From: Dichotomocladium elegans
Lineage: Eukaryota; Mucoromycota; Mucoromycetes; Mucorales; Lichtheimiaceae
Direction of reading: 5' to 3'
DNA: 64,000 nucleotides
Assembly: GCA_025716815.1 (NCBI GenBank)
Contig: JAIXMN010000003.1
Location: 1,984,001-2,048,000 of the forward strand
The position numbers were made by a program, and so were the translations under genes. Every line of letters starts with the position of its first letter. The stretch's first letter is position 1. The notes beneath the pieces were generated by a model, which was not told the origin of the DNA, searched no databases, and was given only the letters and a program-made list of their open reading frames with translations. Of this stretch, positions 10,900 through 22,384 are shown piece by piece.

Positions 10900-12339
10900 A
10901 TGTCTTCATTCCTCCGGGAAATGACAGGCCTTCAGCCTGGTGATATGATAGCGCAAGACGGTCAGTCAGACGACGCGCACAGCCAGCCCGAGCTTGGCTG
11001 GCAGAACGTGGCGGTTGCGTCTTCGTTCATTCTGGTGAATGGTATAAACTAATCAGCCGGGTGTAACCATGTGTGAATGGAGGGAGAAATCGACATGTGC
11101 TTAATTGACAGACAATACGTTTGGATAAATCAAAACAAGGCATCATGTCGATTATGCTTGGTCTAAAATTGGAAAAGTCCTTAATTATCGCTGCTGTGCG
11201 CTGTCTAGTGCAACTCACAGTGATGGTATATATATCTTACTTCCGCAACACGCATACACGACGCGTAAAAAAAAAACAGCGCTGTAGTAGCTAAGCGTGT
11301 ATATGTAGGGTTTCATCTTGGAAGACGTATTTAAAGCTCGCCATCCTGCGCTCATCATGCTCATGACCTGCAAGTCGAGAAGCATCCTCGACCAAGCAGC
11401 AAGACTGACTTATGCCATGCAAACGATCTTTTTCTCTTGTTGTAGGTGTGTTAATTATCCTGGGCACATACGAGACAGTGTACAACAAGTCCAAACAGTC
11501 ATATCCGGGTATGGTATGTTGATCTTCAGGTAGCAAACATGGGGGCAAAAGGGTTGTGGTGGATGATGATGCTGATCGGATCCATTGCGTGAAAGTTCCT
11601 CACGGTCTTGGTGTCAACCGCGGTATCGACGCTTCTGATCGGAATCATCGGCAGCCGGTTTGCCATGGAGCAGAACCCGTTCTGGGTCCCCGAGACGTTT
11701 ATCCCGACGATGGGCATGCTTCTGGGCAACATGATGAGCGGGATGGCAGTCGGTCTCAGCAACTGTCTTTCGGCGGTCAGCACAAGAAAAGAACACATTG
11801 AGACCTATCTTGCTTTTGGGGCGAGTCGTTGGGAGGCTGGCCAGAGTGTTGCAGTCGAGGCTGTACGTCTGGCGATGCTGCCTACGATCAACCAGATGTC
11901 TGTCATCGGCCTTATCTCTATCCCCGGCATGATGACCGGTCAGATTCTCGGTGGCGCGCCTATCATGAATGCCGTTCGCTACCAGCAGATCATCATGTTC
12001 CTTATCTCCGCCAGCACGGCCCTAGGCGTCTTAATGGCGGTGATCGTAAGTTTGCTCTGGTCCATGTGTGTGTGTGCCTCTCTCTCTCATTCTCTGACTT
12101 TATGAACGGCATGCGTCGTTCCCAAAAAGAGCAGTATCCGTGTCCTCATCGATAATCGCCACCGGCTTCGGCCAGAACGTGTCATTAGCGGAAGCCCAAG
12201 TCTCTTCCAGGACTTCAAAGATGTCCTTGCTGCGGCTTGGAGATTCCTGGTCCGCATTACTTGCTGCAACAAGTCCCAACGCAGCTCGGAGCATTATGCC
12301 CATGACTTTGAGCAGCACCAGCCGTTGCTTAATAACTAG
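10900..12339 (+). CDS. UPF0014 / FetB-ALS3-like membrane permease
   Basis: Six exons (10900-11041, 11140-11225, 11309-11369, 11446-11513, 11596-12045, 12130-12339) encode 338 aa. The protein has several hydrophobic helices and the family's strongest block, L-A-F-G-A-S-R-W-E-A ... M-L-P-T-I-N-Q-M ... G-L-I-S-I-P-G-M-M-T-G-Q-I-L-G-G-A, plus E-T-F-I-P-T-M-G-M-L-L-G-N. Bacterial FetB is the permease of an iron-export ABC transporter, and plant ALS3/STAR2 relatives act in aluminium tolerance. No ATPase partner is adjacent, as expected in a eukaryote. Intron 3 (11370-11445) must use a GC donor (T|GCAAGT): only this gives the frame of the V-L-I-I-L-G-T-Y-E-T helix. The start is the first ATG of exon 1 after a pyrimidine-rich leader. 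The substrate is unknown. Confidence 0.9.
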
Positions 12340-12629
12340 AATCGGGGATGTTTGCCCCCCCGGCCTTCCCGCCTATGCGTTCGTTATCTCCTTATACATA
12401 CCGATTTCCCATCATAACATTATATAAAGGAAGACGAGGTTAAAGCTCTAGATATCATAAAGACGGAACCAGTCAAATACTTGTACAAGAGAAAAAAAAA
12501 AGAACACACTTTCTCCCCACGGCCATATCGAGAGGCAATAAGATGTGAACATTGAGTAACAGTGTTGTGCGTGCTAGTTTTTTTTTTTTTGGTTTATTGA
12601 GGCTCTTGCAAAAAGAAAAATCATGCAAT

Positions 12630-13346
12630 TTAAGCAGACTTCTTCATAGCAGCACCAACAGCGCTGTTGACAGCGAAACGGCGCTATGAGAAGTAAAAAA
12701 AAAAAGGGGGTCTTGTGAGCTTTTCTCTCGTTTACTTTTCGCTTTGCTCAGCATTGATTTACCTTGTTCTTGAGCTTCTGGATCTTGAAGCGGTCAAAGT
12801 CAGACAAGTTGGCACGGACCTGACGCTGAGCGAGCTTCTGAGCCCAGGCAGACTTGGCCCAGGAGCCAGCAATGTCGTTCTTCTCGAATGCCTTCTTAAC
12901 GGCAGTCTGACCAGCATTGCGGGGCAAGCCCTTGATGACCAAGTTGGTCAAAGTGAGGCGCTTGTAGGACAAGGGCTGACGAGACACACCCGTGGAGGGA
13001 CCATCGATGAGAGCCTTTTTGTGGTAAAAAAAAGAGTACACAATTCAGGAACTTGGCTCGCTCTCTCTTTTCCTCTCTGGTGGGATTGATGTTTTCTCCA
13101 TTTTCGTCATTGTCCTGAAAACATCCACTTACACGCTTGTGATCGATAATGTCGACAATGACGGCCAATTTGTTGGTGTCGGGACCGTGGTTGATGAGAA
13201 CAACACGGCCAACTTCGACTTGACGCTTGAATGAGCCTTGCTATAGAAGAATCCAATGCTTCGTGTTATCCATCCATCCATCCATCTGTTCTTTCTCTGC
13301 GCGCAGGTGTGTAGGGTCGACAGAAGCTTGCAAGCCTTACCACCAT
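12630..13346 (-). CDS. RPL14: 60S ribosomal protein eL14
   Basis: Four exons (13346-13341, 13240-13133, 13014-12763, 12683-12630), all joined in phase 0, give 139 aa. Exon 1 encodes only Met-Val. The rest shows eL14 landmarks: [24 protein letters not shown], then A-L-I-D-G-P-S, and a basic C-terminus with [10 protein letters not shown]. The two-codon first exon is a common arrangement in fungal ribosomal-protein genes. The gene acts in the large subunit. Confidence 0.97.
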
Positions 13347-14932
13347 GGTGTTTAAGGACGATCGGAAGGGAGGGGGGGAGAAAAACGGGGCTTTACCTCA
13401 GACCAATGTTAGCCATGACCGCCCTCTCCCCCACCCCCCTCTCCTCCCCTCCCACCATCCCCCCAAACCCCGGGCCTTTCTATCTCCGCCGCCTTTTTCC
13501 TGGGTTGATCCCATTTCCCCTCTCGGACGTTCTTTTGGCAGTTTCCTGAGCGTGGACACTGTTATCCACAGAGAATGATGAGGGAAAAAACCATGGGCAG
13601 GTATACGCCAATGTTCCCTTCATAAAGGACCCACACGCAAGTGAATCTCCCCGACTGCCGTTCCAGTCCTTTTTTTTTTTTGGCTTATAAAAGGACCGAG
13701 CGCATTTCCCTTCTCCCTCCCTGATGAATCGGTTGAGGTGGGGAGGGAGCGGTGAGCATGAAGGTTTTTTTTTTCTAGTTGGATGGGTTGAATCAAGGGT
13801 AATAGTACATGGATTCCTTACAATCCTATAGACATTTTTCTTTGTTCGGGTTTCTGTCGATGCGATAATCTTACAGTCTACCCTAGAGCAGTTTAGTTAT
13901 CTCACTCCTGTTGAAGCGACAGTTTGCTTGATCCGGTTGCGCCACTCCCATGGAGAGAAAAAGAACCATGGGCTCGCCGGCTAGATGTATCTGGGGAACA
14001 TAAGTCTCTTGGTGTGTTACCACAAATTCCAAGGCTTACAATAGGTAGCCTAGGTTCAATACAAAGAAAAAAGTTTAAAGACAAGAAAAGAGATCGAGTA
14101 TGCATTGTCGATCCAGTGAACAAGGGGGGCGGGTACGATAAAGACACACCCTTTCGATGTTCCCAACCTGAACACTGTAGCCTATGTCGCAAAGTTGAAT
14201 ATGAGCTTGTCCGTTACGGTAATAAATACAACAAAACATGCAAAGACCGCAACATTGAACCTTCAAGACAATGGGGGGGGCGGAAGTGGTTATGTCTGTT
14301 TCCCCGCCGCCCCAGCTCACTCATTGATATTGTTAATAATTAGCATGCATGCGTGCTACCATCCTTATTACTGCATCAGCGAGCAATACATCACACACAC
14401 ATATATGGTCTATCTCTTACAATTGGCAAATGCTGTTTCTCTGCTTATACAAATTTGCTTCTGTTGCCGCTGTTCGAGAGAAAGATGCACAGAGTCCCGT
14501 CCACGTAGATCGAGAGGGCCATATAAGCGATAGACGTTTTTTTTTGGGGGGTGGCGGATGGCGGGAGACTTTTTGCCCAAAAGGAATATTTTCATGCTCA
14601 GCTGTCAGAAAATCCTCCTAAAAAAAGAAAGCACGGATATTGAATCCACATGACACTAACAAGAAAAAACAAAATTTGAATCCATTGCCCTTATGAGAAT
14701 ATTTGTTTACATGATGCAAAGAAAAGAGGTGGGAGGGATTGTCCTGCGCTGTTTTGGTATATACATTTGGTTTGAATGATTTACAATAGGGTGGGTCTTT
14801 TTTACTCGCCGGGCCAATGAACCCACCCAATCGAGCGAGTCCCAGCTCACCGTTTCTCTCTCTCTCTCTCTCGTTTTCTGAGGAGGGAGGGGGCATGGTT
14901 TCATTGTTATCTATTTACAAGGGATGGGGGCT
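13347..14932. other. intergenic region, 1.6 kb
   Basis: Low-complexity sequence dominates: a C/T-rich block at about 13420-13520, several T and G homopolymers, and a CT run at about 14855-14871. ORFs here (for example 13924-14343 on +) run across simple sequence and have no family signature. The right-hand part is presumably the 3' region of the secreted-protein gene and the left part the RPL14 promoter. Confidence 0.45.
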
Positions 14933-15655
14933 TTACTGCACGCGAGCCAGATCCAAGTACTGAGTGAACACATGCGCACTGCCGCACCGCACGGTGGCTT
15001 CTTCCTGTTGCTGCGACGATGGACGGGCGACCCAGGGTTGTTTGATGCGGACATCGAGCTGCAGTCGCTGAAGCAGAGCAAAGGTATGCGCGAGCGCCTT
15101 GGGTGCGACCTCTGTATCGAGTTTCTCGAGCGCCCAATCCAGCTGGGCATTGATCCGGCCGTCAATGACTCGGGAAAGATGGGTGGCGTGGTCGAGGAGA
15201 CACGTGGCTGCCACTGTGTCACCCGGGCAATATTCCTCCACAGCATCGCGGACCAGCGCGGCTAGTGCCTTTTGACTCAACAATGGTTGCGCAACGTCGT
15301 CCCACCACATCGATGGCAGGAGGACGCCTTGGATGTGCGAGTAAATGCCTTCCAATACCTGGGCCTCGAGCACGGCCGCGTCCACCTGCCCGTCGTTGCC
15401 GTCCTCCGCAAGCCGGCGTGCGCGGATCTCAAGGTGTTCCTCGACGAGGGTGTTTGCCAGTTGGCTGTATCGGCTCGTGGCTAGCGGTTCGAGATGGTCA
15501 AAGTGCCAGTGCGACACAATGTGCTGTGCTAACCGGTCAACCTGAATCTCTTCGCACGTGAGCGGGATTCCGAGGCTACCGCATGGGGCTACCAATAATA
15601 ATAAAAAGATCGACGCTGCTAGGAGGATGGGCTGCTGTAACAACAACCGACGCAT
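14933..15655 (-). CDS. small secreted protein of unknown function
   Basis: A single-exon ORF of 240 codons. Residues 1-30 form a textbook signal peptide: two arginines, then a long Leu/Ala/Ile core ending near P-C-G-S-L-G. The mature part is mostly helical in composition. It has one Cys close to the predicted N-terminus, two about nine residues apart in the middle (Y-C-P-G and T-C-L-L) and one near the C-terminus, an even number compatible with disulfides. I recognise no family. High GC and steady codon use relative to the flanks support a real gene. It could be a cell-surface or effector-like protein; that is inference only. Confidence 0.65.
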   Translation of the reverse strand: MRRLLLQQPILLAASIFLLLLVAPCGSLGIPLTCEEIQVDRLAQHIVSHWHFDHLEPLATSRYSQLANTLVEEHLEIRARRLAEDGNDGQVDAAVLEAQVLEGIYSHIQGVLLPSMWWDDVAQPLLSQKALAALVRDAVEEYCPGDTVAATCLLDHATHLSRVIDGRINAQLDWALEKLDTEVAPKALAHTFALLQRLQLDVRIKQPWVARPSSQQQEEATVRCGSAHVFTQYLDLARVQ

Positions 15656-15899
15656 GGCTGGTCACTGTAAACGAGAGAAAGAAACAGAAAAAAATAAAAA
15701 ACAAGGGGGGGAGGAAGATTTATATTTTTGAGTTCAGGCTGGTAAATTAGCGATTCAGCTTCAGATATAATCGTTTGTCAATTATAAATTGGCACTAAAC
15801 GCGAAACGGAATTGATCCCGAGTGTGGCTTGTATTTGACCCAGAAAAGAGACCTTTTTTTATTTGGCGAGAGCTTTTAGGTTGTCCATCAAAAAAAAAT

Positions 15900-17171
15900 C
15901 TAGTTCATGGCCTGAACAAGCTTGTTAATGAACTCCTCACGGTTGCCCTGGTCACCACCCTCAATAAAGTGGTTGAACTTGCGGTTCTTCCACATGTTGT
16001 TGGGGTTGGAGAGCTTGAAGGGCCACAAGAAGTTGTTGGCCTGCTTGAAGTGGGGGCCGACAGTGGCGATCTCGTGGATCAAGTCCTCAACACAGATGAT
16101 GTTGTACTTGCCGAGGACAGACTCGATGACAGAGTTGTCGTGGATGGGAATGCGCTGCTTCTGGACCTTGGCATAGCCACGCTTGTAGATGAGCTCGCGG
16201 ATGGTCTTCAAGTTGGGGTAGCCATAGGTGACGTAGGGCTGAATGAGCTGAAGCATCTCGGAGGTGGCCTTGTTAAGACGAACAAAGACACCGTTGTTGA
16301 TCTGGAGAAGACGGAGCAACTGCATGACCTTGCGGGGCTTGGGGGGAATGTTGTTGATACCGCGGATACGGACAACGAACACAAGCTTGGGCTGGGCAGG
16401 GACGTAGTAGTTGCCGTTAGACTTGGCCTGGCGGCGGAGAGCAATCTCCTTGCGCTCGGTGGCAAGGTACTCCTTGTGATACTTGGCAGCGCGCTTGAAG
16501 ATGTCACGGCGCTTGGCGATCTTAGCCTGCATTATAAAGAAGAGTTAGCACCATTGTCGACAAAATGCTTTCGCACTCGCCACCTCCTCCCTCTCCCCAG
16601 CTGGTTTTCATTCGAATAAGTCCAATCTTCCTTTTTTTCTCTTTCGTCAGCCCCGAAAGATGGTTAACGTATGACAGCATTGCTTTCAAGCTAGTCAATG
16701 GGTTTTTTCACCCGTGTATCATCACGAGAAAGAGAGAAAGAGGAATATATTCTTCATTTTCCAGCCTGCAACTCCTTCACTACTTGCCTTCTTGGCAGCG
16801 ACAGCCTTAGCGGCAGCCTTCTCGGCAACCTTAGCATCAGCCTTTTGCTTCTTCACGAGGGTCTCGGGGACTTCGACGTCCTTAACGGTGGGAACGGAGC
16901 TAATTTAATTTGGAAAAACAAAAGCAGAAAGTATGGTAAATACCAAGCAACTCGTAGAAGGTATATTGTTCTCGACGGCATGTTTTTGTTCGAGCGCCCA
17001 TTCCCAAAATCGAAAATGCCTGATCAGGGGAAATAAGCGCATAGGATTGCGTGATGCGCGATTCGCGCGGGAAACCTCGCAATTGGCAGTACCATGCGTG
17101 CCGAATGTCGAACGGGATGCTTTTACAATGGGAAGGGGGTGCTTGTTTTGGACAACTTACTAAGCGACCAT
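15900..17171 (-). CDS. RPL7: 60S ribosomal protein uL30
   Basis: Three exons (17171-17161, 16899-16788, 16526-15900) give 249 aa, the usual eukaryotic L7 length. The N-terminus is Lys/Ala-rich. The core has [26 protein letters not shown] and the G-D-x-G-N-R-E-x-F-I-N-K-L tail. Both introns are about 261 nt, much longer than the window norm. Intron 2 (16527-16787) starts with GC (AAG|GCAAGT): the only GT nearby would put the next exon out of frame. It contains a box C/D snoRNA. Yeast RPL7 paralogues also carry intronic snoRNAs. Confidence 0.97.
16639..16734 (-). ncRNA. intronic box C/D snoRNA in RPL7 (snR39/snR59-like)
   Basis: On the minus strand there is a perfect C box GTGATGA (16725-16719) and a D box CTGA (16650-16647), 79 nt apart inclusive. 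The flanks can form a 7-bp terminal stem, CTCTTTC (16734-16728) with GAAAGAG (16645-16639). Directly 5' of the D box, with one spacer nucleotide, lies a 13-nt antisense element (16664-16652) complementary to the conserved 25S rRNA stretch containing CCCGAAAGATGG. The fifth-nucleotide rule points to the G of CCCG. From memory, yeast snR39 and snR59, hosted in RPL7A and RPL7B introns, target this same site (Am807), and snR39b targets Gm805. No clear C'/D' pair was found. Confidence 0.85.
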
Positions 17172-18115
17172 AGTGCACCGACTGTGTCAGGAAAGAGGAG
17201 GAAAAATTTTTTTTGAGCCGGCCAAGAAACTTAACGTGCCCAAATTTTCAAGAACAAGTCACATTTCGAGTTCTTCCTGCTCCGCAACAAAAGAAAGAGA
17301 GGGGGCGTGTCCTCTCTCCGTGGGTGGATCAATGTGTTTCTGGCCACGTTAAGGATGCTCTTATCGCGCGCACACCGCAACAGCATAGCCTGCGCAGATG
17401 TGCGGATCTTTGTAAAAACAAAGTCGGATCCATTCAGCAATATCCCCTGAAGCTGCGGGATAATGTCCAATTACCCATCTCCTAGCTTTGCAGCTAGCGC
17501 TCTCTCTCTCTCTCTCTTCCTCGAGATGGTTGTTATAACTGTAACCGTTGAAGAGGTTCATGCTGATATGAAATCGAGAATCCCCCCAGTTTTCTCCCCT
17601 TTTCTAAAGTCCAATCTGTGCATTCAGTGGACGCTACAGGATGAAATCGTACACTTTTTAACGACAGCCTGGCGTTCATTTGCATAAATCGATGGGAGGA
17701 CTTTTTTGCGATGTTTAGCAAATAAATCTCTTCGACATCTCATTTGCTATATTTGGTACAGTTAAAAGTATTCTCAAGCATCTGCTTGGAAAGCTGAGAT
17801 CAAGAAAAACACTATGCTGTGCTATTAGAATTTAAAATTGGGATCGATGCGACTTTGGGGGGTGGTTGGTGGTTGAGTGGGGCCATTCTGGGCGAGCCGG
17901 ACAGTTGTAATGTACTTTGATATGCTTGCCTATCTCCCACTGCCTTGCAGGGACAAGGCGGAAATTTCCGGGAAAAAAAAGAGCCATCGACACTTTCATT
18001 GACTCGGATCAAGGCACGATGTATGAAGTATAGTCAGTTGTTTATCATGCATTAACTTCTCTTTTTTCTATCCTCGACCGTTAAATAGAGAACGAAGGGG
18101 ATGATGGTTTATGCT
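17172..18115. other. intergenic region between RPL7 and MPC2
   Basis: About 940 bp without a supported exon. It should hold the RPL7 promoter on its left side. A CT-dinucleotide run lies at about 17500-17517. ORFs here are short and motif-free. Confidence 0.45.
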
Positions 18116-18767
18116 CTAAGCAGCCTGAACCTGCTGTGTCTGCTGCTTTTGCTCCTCGGCCTGTTTCAATTTGTACTCATCCGACATACGATAGCTAACA
18201 TTAAATGGATCAGTATCATCAACGGAAAACCATGACTACGCTTTCCGTAGACTTACTTGATAATTCTGCCCACTTGCGCCAAGCCCGTCGAGGCAACGAA
18301 AAGGTTGACGGTGCCCAAGCTGAAATTTTTGGGGATAATCACCATCGAGTAACGGGTCCAGATTAAACCTGTTGCCACCAAAGCTTTGGCATGGTATAAA
18401 AGAAAGAAGTGAGCGAGAGCCCACGTCTGACAAGAGGGAGCGAGGCAGCAGAAAACTATTGCCCCTTGGTTCCTCCTTCCCGAGGAATGGACTCGGTCAA
18501 AATTACAACTTACACAAGTTCTGTGCTAAGCTCAAATTCTCGACAGGGCGATTGAAATCGCTAATGCCAGCAATGACAAGAGCCTGTGTGTTGGGGAAAT
18601 GGGAAAGTGCGGAAGCTGTCAGCCATCAGTCATTGGAGCCAACCGGTCTTACATGGAGAAAGGTAACTTGCCCATTTCATCGCAGGAGCCCAAAAATGGA
18701 TGGTCTTGGGACCAGCAGGGGAATTGATAAACTTTTGGAATGCGCTCTGCGATGCTGCAGCTGCCAT
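18116..18767 (-). CDS. MPC2: mitochondrial pyruvate carrier subunit, MPC2 type
   Basis: Four exons (18767-18672, 18583-18514, 18383-18257, 18194-18116) join to 123 aa, the usual MPC2 size. Motifs: N-S-P-A-G-P-K-T-I-H-F-W-A-P-A-M-K-W, A-G-I-S-D-F-N-R-P-V-E-N-L-S, and A-T-G-L-I-W-T-R-Y-S-M-V-I-I-P-K-N. With an MPC1 partner this inner-membrane protein imports pyruvate for the TCA cycle. Intron 1 (18584-18671) is GC-AG: TGG|GCAAGT, so that M-K-W continues into A-L-V-I-A-G. Using the nearby GT breaks the frame. The C-terminal tail is Gln/Lys-rich. Confidence 0.94.
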
Positions 18768-19424
18768 TATCGTTTGGAGGTCTAATGGGATGAAGAGAAA
18801 GGGGTTGAAAGGTGGGAACAAAAAAAAATTAGCGGAAAAAGTCGGGCAAAGGGAACGAGTTCGATTTTTTCGGAGCTCGGCCCCGGAGAAGCGAAAAAAA
18901 GGGATGCAAGCCGAGCCAGTGCGCTTGTACCGCCGCATTATTCTGTGGAGAGCCTCCAATACCACCACTCGGATCCATGTATTTTTGATTGCTGTCCTAT
19001 GCGATGTAGAAAGGACACGGATTGCTGTTTTGGGAAAAGACAGAGTCAACCAATCATAATGCACACTGATGTGACTATATACCAATCAGAACATCTTATC
19101 GCTTGTGTGAGATAGAACTATATTTTTTTGATTAGGCCATAGGAAAAAAGGAGAGGGCGGGTGTTGCATATGATTTTATGGTATGAACAAAGAGAGCAAA
19201 GAGCACCAAAGAGAGAGAGAGTGTGTGTGTGTGTAGTTTACAGACGGGAAGAAAAAGGGATATTGTAATATAAACATAGAGGGAAGAGAGATGCACGTTC
19301 CAAACCGTTTCCCTCCACTTGCATCTACTAGCAGACAAATTCAGAATGGATTTCATGAATACAAGTGTGCTTGTGGGAATCAAGCTTCCTTTGTATGAAC
19401 AGATTCCAAAGAGAATGACGTGTA
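18768..19424. other. intergenic region upstream of MPC2
   Basis: Likely MPC2 promoter plus the 3' end of the velvet gene. It has a short GA/GT simple repeat at about 19210-19234. Nothing else is supported. Confidence 0.45.
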
Positions 19425-21103
19425 TCATGACAAGAGGTATGCGATGCCCGCCTTATTCGACGAGAATGGTGCGGATGATGGCGAAGATAATGGCGACGAA
19501 GCGAAGGGTGGCAAAGTTCCTGAGTTGGTCGCATCGACTCCCACTAAATCTATGATAGATTTCAAGGATGGCAACCGATCTAGGGATCGATGAGGGTGTC
19601 CCGCAATATCCGCTAGCATGGGTGGAGGCGTCAATTGCCTTGGTAGCGGCATGTTTCTATCTATCTGGTAATATGCCAAATCGGACGCAAGCTGCGTGGA
19701 CGGGGGGGAAGGTAGCGATGTAAGTTGATCATCCCATCGGTATTGCGAAGAGGTAGGTGACGGGAACAAGTTATTGTAGATCGATTTTCTTTTGACAGAT
19801 GAATGCGGGTCTGCTGGTAGAGGAGCCATAGGTACGATATGTCCACTGGGAAGATGTGGCGGTGGCAATGGTTGCTGAGCATGCGCCGCAGAAGGAGGAG
19901 AAGATTGCCACTGTCCAAAATGGACGGCATGATTCTGATTGGCGGGGGCCGCAAATACAGACATGGTAATGGATCCACCTTTGTGTTTGCAAGAATGGCC
20001 TTTATCGACCACAGGTGAGCGCTCGAGCCTTCTTTTCCGCCCGTTCGTACTAAAAAAAGAGACGGGTTGAATGAGCATGGCAGATGATGTACATAGGCCC
20101 ATTCCTTACAAAGGGAGCCGGTGTTCCTTCCGAATACGCATCTTGACTCCTTGATCGCAAAATGCCCGCGAAAGAAAAGTACCCTCGCAGGGACCAGGAA
20201 AACATTTCGGTAGGTATACCGTGAAGACGTCTGACATGACAGTCTTTCGATTCTGCACCTCGCCCCTAGTGAAGTCGGTCAGATAACGATTGGAAGGGGG
20301 AGGGGCGGTCGGGTGCGGGAATGAACATACTCAACGATTTCAAAGAGACTAAACAACAGCCTATACTTTCCTTCTTTTTTCACGGCAAGATCGCCAAACA
20401 CGAAAAATGCAGCATCTTGGCGGGCGGATGAGTGCGGATGAACGTCAGCCTGTAGAATATATATTATGGCAACATACCGGAATTGTCAATGTCGCGTAGT
20501 CTGTAGAGAGACGAAACAGTGGGTCCTGACAAATAATCCCCGGGCGGAAACAGCAGCGTTTCCGGGTCACTTTCGCGTACAAGGTTGGCAACAAGGAAGT
20601 AGAATGGACTCTGTAAACATTTTCTAGATTATAATTAAACTCATCTCCCCACAATCAAGAAGAAAGAGGGGGTGCCTGTCTTCTGCTCGAAAAAAGAGAC
20701 ACTCTAAGGACCACGTACTTTACTTCATCAGCCGAACAATTTGACCACTTCATCTGTAAAATAGGAGGAGGCTCAATTGGGCGTCGGTCTTTTGAAGGCG
20801 CATGCAATGTTTCACGGATATAAAAAGTCAGTAACTGAAAAAGAGGCAGAAAAAAAGCAGACGGAGAGCCGAGTGGTGACTACCTCGTTCATTTGGAACG
20901 CTCATCTTTGCTCGCACAGGCTGCTGTCGAATGATGAGATCGTAATCCCTAGCCAGGAGAAGCCTATCAGTGCCACCATTCGCGCTTATCAGTGAGAGAC
21001 ATGATAAAACGGGTACGTACCTCTGTTCCGGAAGGTCAATGAGGGAGCTTGGTATGAAACGGTAGGTGCAGGCGTTGTTGCTCGGATGGTTTGGAGAGGA
21101 CAT
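19425..21103 (-). CDS. velvet-domain transcriptional regulator
   Basis: Seven exons (21103-21021, 20948-20884, 20788-20719, 20608-20478, 20415-20331, 20265-20110, 20049-19425) give 404 aa with every junction in frame. The velvet domain fills roughly residues 25-205: [26 protein letters not shown], a V-S-S-L-Y-R-L-R-D block, F-F-V-F-G-D-L-A-V, and [17 protein letters not shown]. The ~200-residue tail is Pro/Ser-rich and disordered, with a basic K-R-R-L-E-R patch just after the domain. Velvet proteins use an NF-kB-like fold to bind DNA and couple development with secondary metabolism. The subclass (VelB-, VosA- or VelC-like) cannot be decided from sequence alone. Confidence 0.93.
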
Positions 21104-22384
21104 GTTGATGCCGGTCGTTAGAGTGAATGAGGAAAGCGAGCGAGAGAGAGAGAGGCGGATGATATTGTGGCGGGAGGGAAGTTTGTGTGCGTGGGGGAGG
21201 GGAAGGGGGACAAGGGAGGAAAGAAGAAGAGAGAAGAAAGAAAACCAGAAGGCCGGGAAAGTCCTTTCCCGGGTATCCAAATTATTTGTGGTTGCTTCGA
21301 AAAGTCCAAACCGGTGTAAAACATGGATGTTGTACGCGTTTCCCCTCGTCATTGCACCAATGGTTTTAACGCTCTGAATAGCTAATTTTGTACTCAATTT
21401 GAATAATTTTACCCAAAACAGAATGCCAAGATCTTCTCTGGCGCGGTCATCCAGAACATCGAGTTCGTGCTCTTGCACCTCCTGCCGATTGCTCCAGCAT
21501 GTTTTTGGTTGTTGCTGACGATGACGGTACTTAACTCCTAGATCGCATTGTGCAGGTCTGATGAATCCATGTAGCTCTGATCCTCTTTTATTATGACATC
21601 TTTTTCTCCATGGGAAAGTTAGGTCTGGTGACACAACTACCCGCCAGGGACCACCAACTTTCGTATAAAAATAAAACGCAGATCGCGAATATCGGTCCGC
21701 ATTTGGGCAATTTTGGGAGCCCAGGATCGTTTTGTCACAAAACGAGCTTTCTTTGGTAATTCTTTTCAGAATATGCTGGATATGGCATTGCGGCTACTTC
21801 TCCCCTCATCCCTTCGTCCCGACCGTCGTTATAGTCACAGCTGATTAAATTGTTTTAGTTATCCGGGCTTAATAAGAAGCGAAAGGGTTAAACTTTTTTA
21901 GGAAACAATGTATGATAATGAGCGTAGGTCTAGGGTAACACTGCCTTCCCAAATTTTGGTCTCTCTCTCTCCAATCCGCCCCTCCGACATGGACGACTAT
22001 AAGAGATATGGCCAAAGTCCACATCGCGTAGAGTGAGCTTCTTTTGCATGTGGGGCATATCTGGTTACCCAAATTAATCATATCGCCTTGTAGCCTCTCT
22101 CGTTATTCGGTGCGATTCGCCTTCGGCGATAGCGCTGTAGATATCGTTCTGGGGCATAACAGTACAGCGGCCACGTGGCTCACCCTTTTATTGATTATCG
22201 GTGAATGGGCACTCCTCGCACATTCTACTGAGTTGTACCACTTTGAAGATATCCGTAGGCGAATGGGGTCACAATGATGCAAGTGCTCTCTTTTTTGGTT
22301 GTCCGCTAAAGCTGCATAGCGGGAATGTGCGTAAGCGGCGGTGTTGCACAGGACGCTTGGGATCTCTTTCTTCGTAGTTTCCCA
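21104..22384. other. divergent promoter region, velvet gene / LEU5-like carrier
   Basis: About 1.3 kb between outward-facing genes. Purine-rich sequence at 21120-21245 (+) corresponds to a pyrimidine-rich leader for the velvet gene. ORFs such as 20828-21634 (-) merely extend velvet exon frames. No other gene is supported. Confidence 0.45.

Noticed and set aside
13045..13110. A second box C/D snoRNA in RPL14 intron 2 (ATGACGA and CTGA on the minus strand)
   Set aside because: The C box deviates from RTGATGA, the terminal stem is only about 3 bp and I could not match the guide to rRNA.
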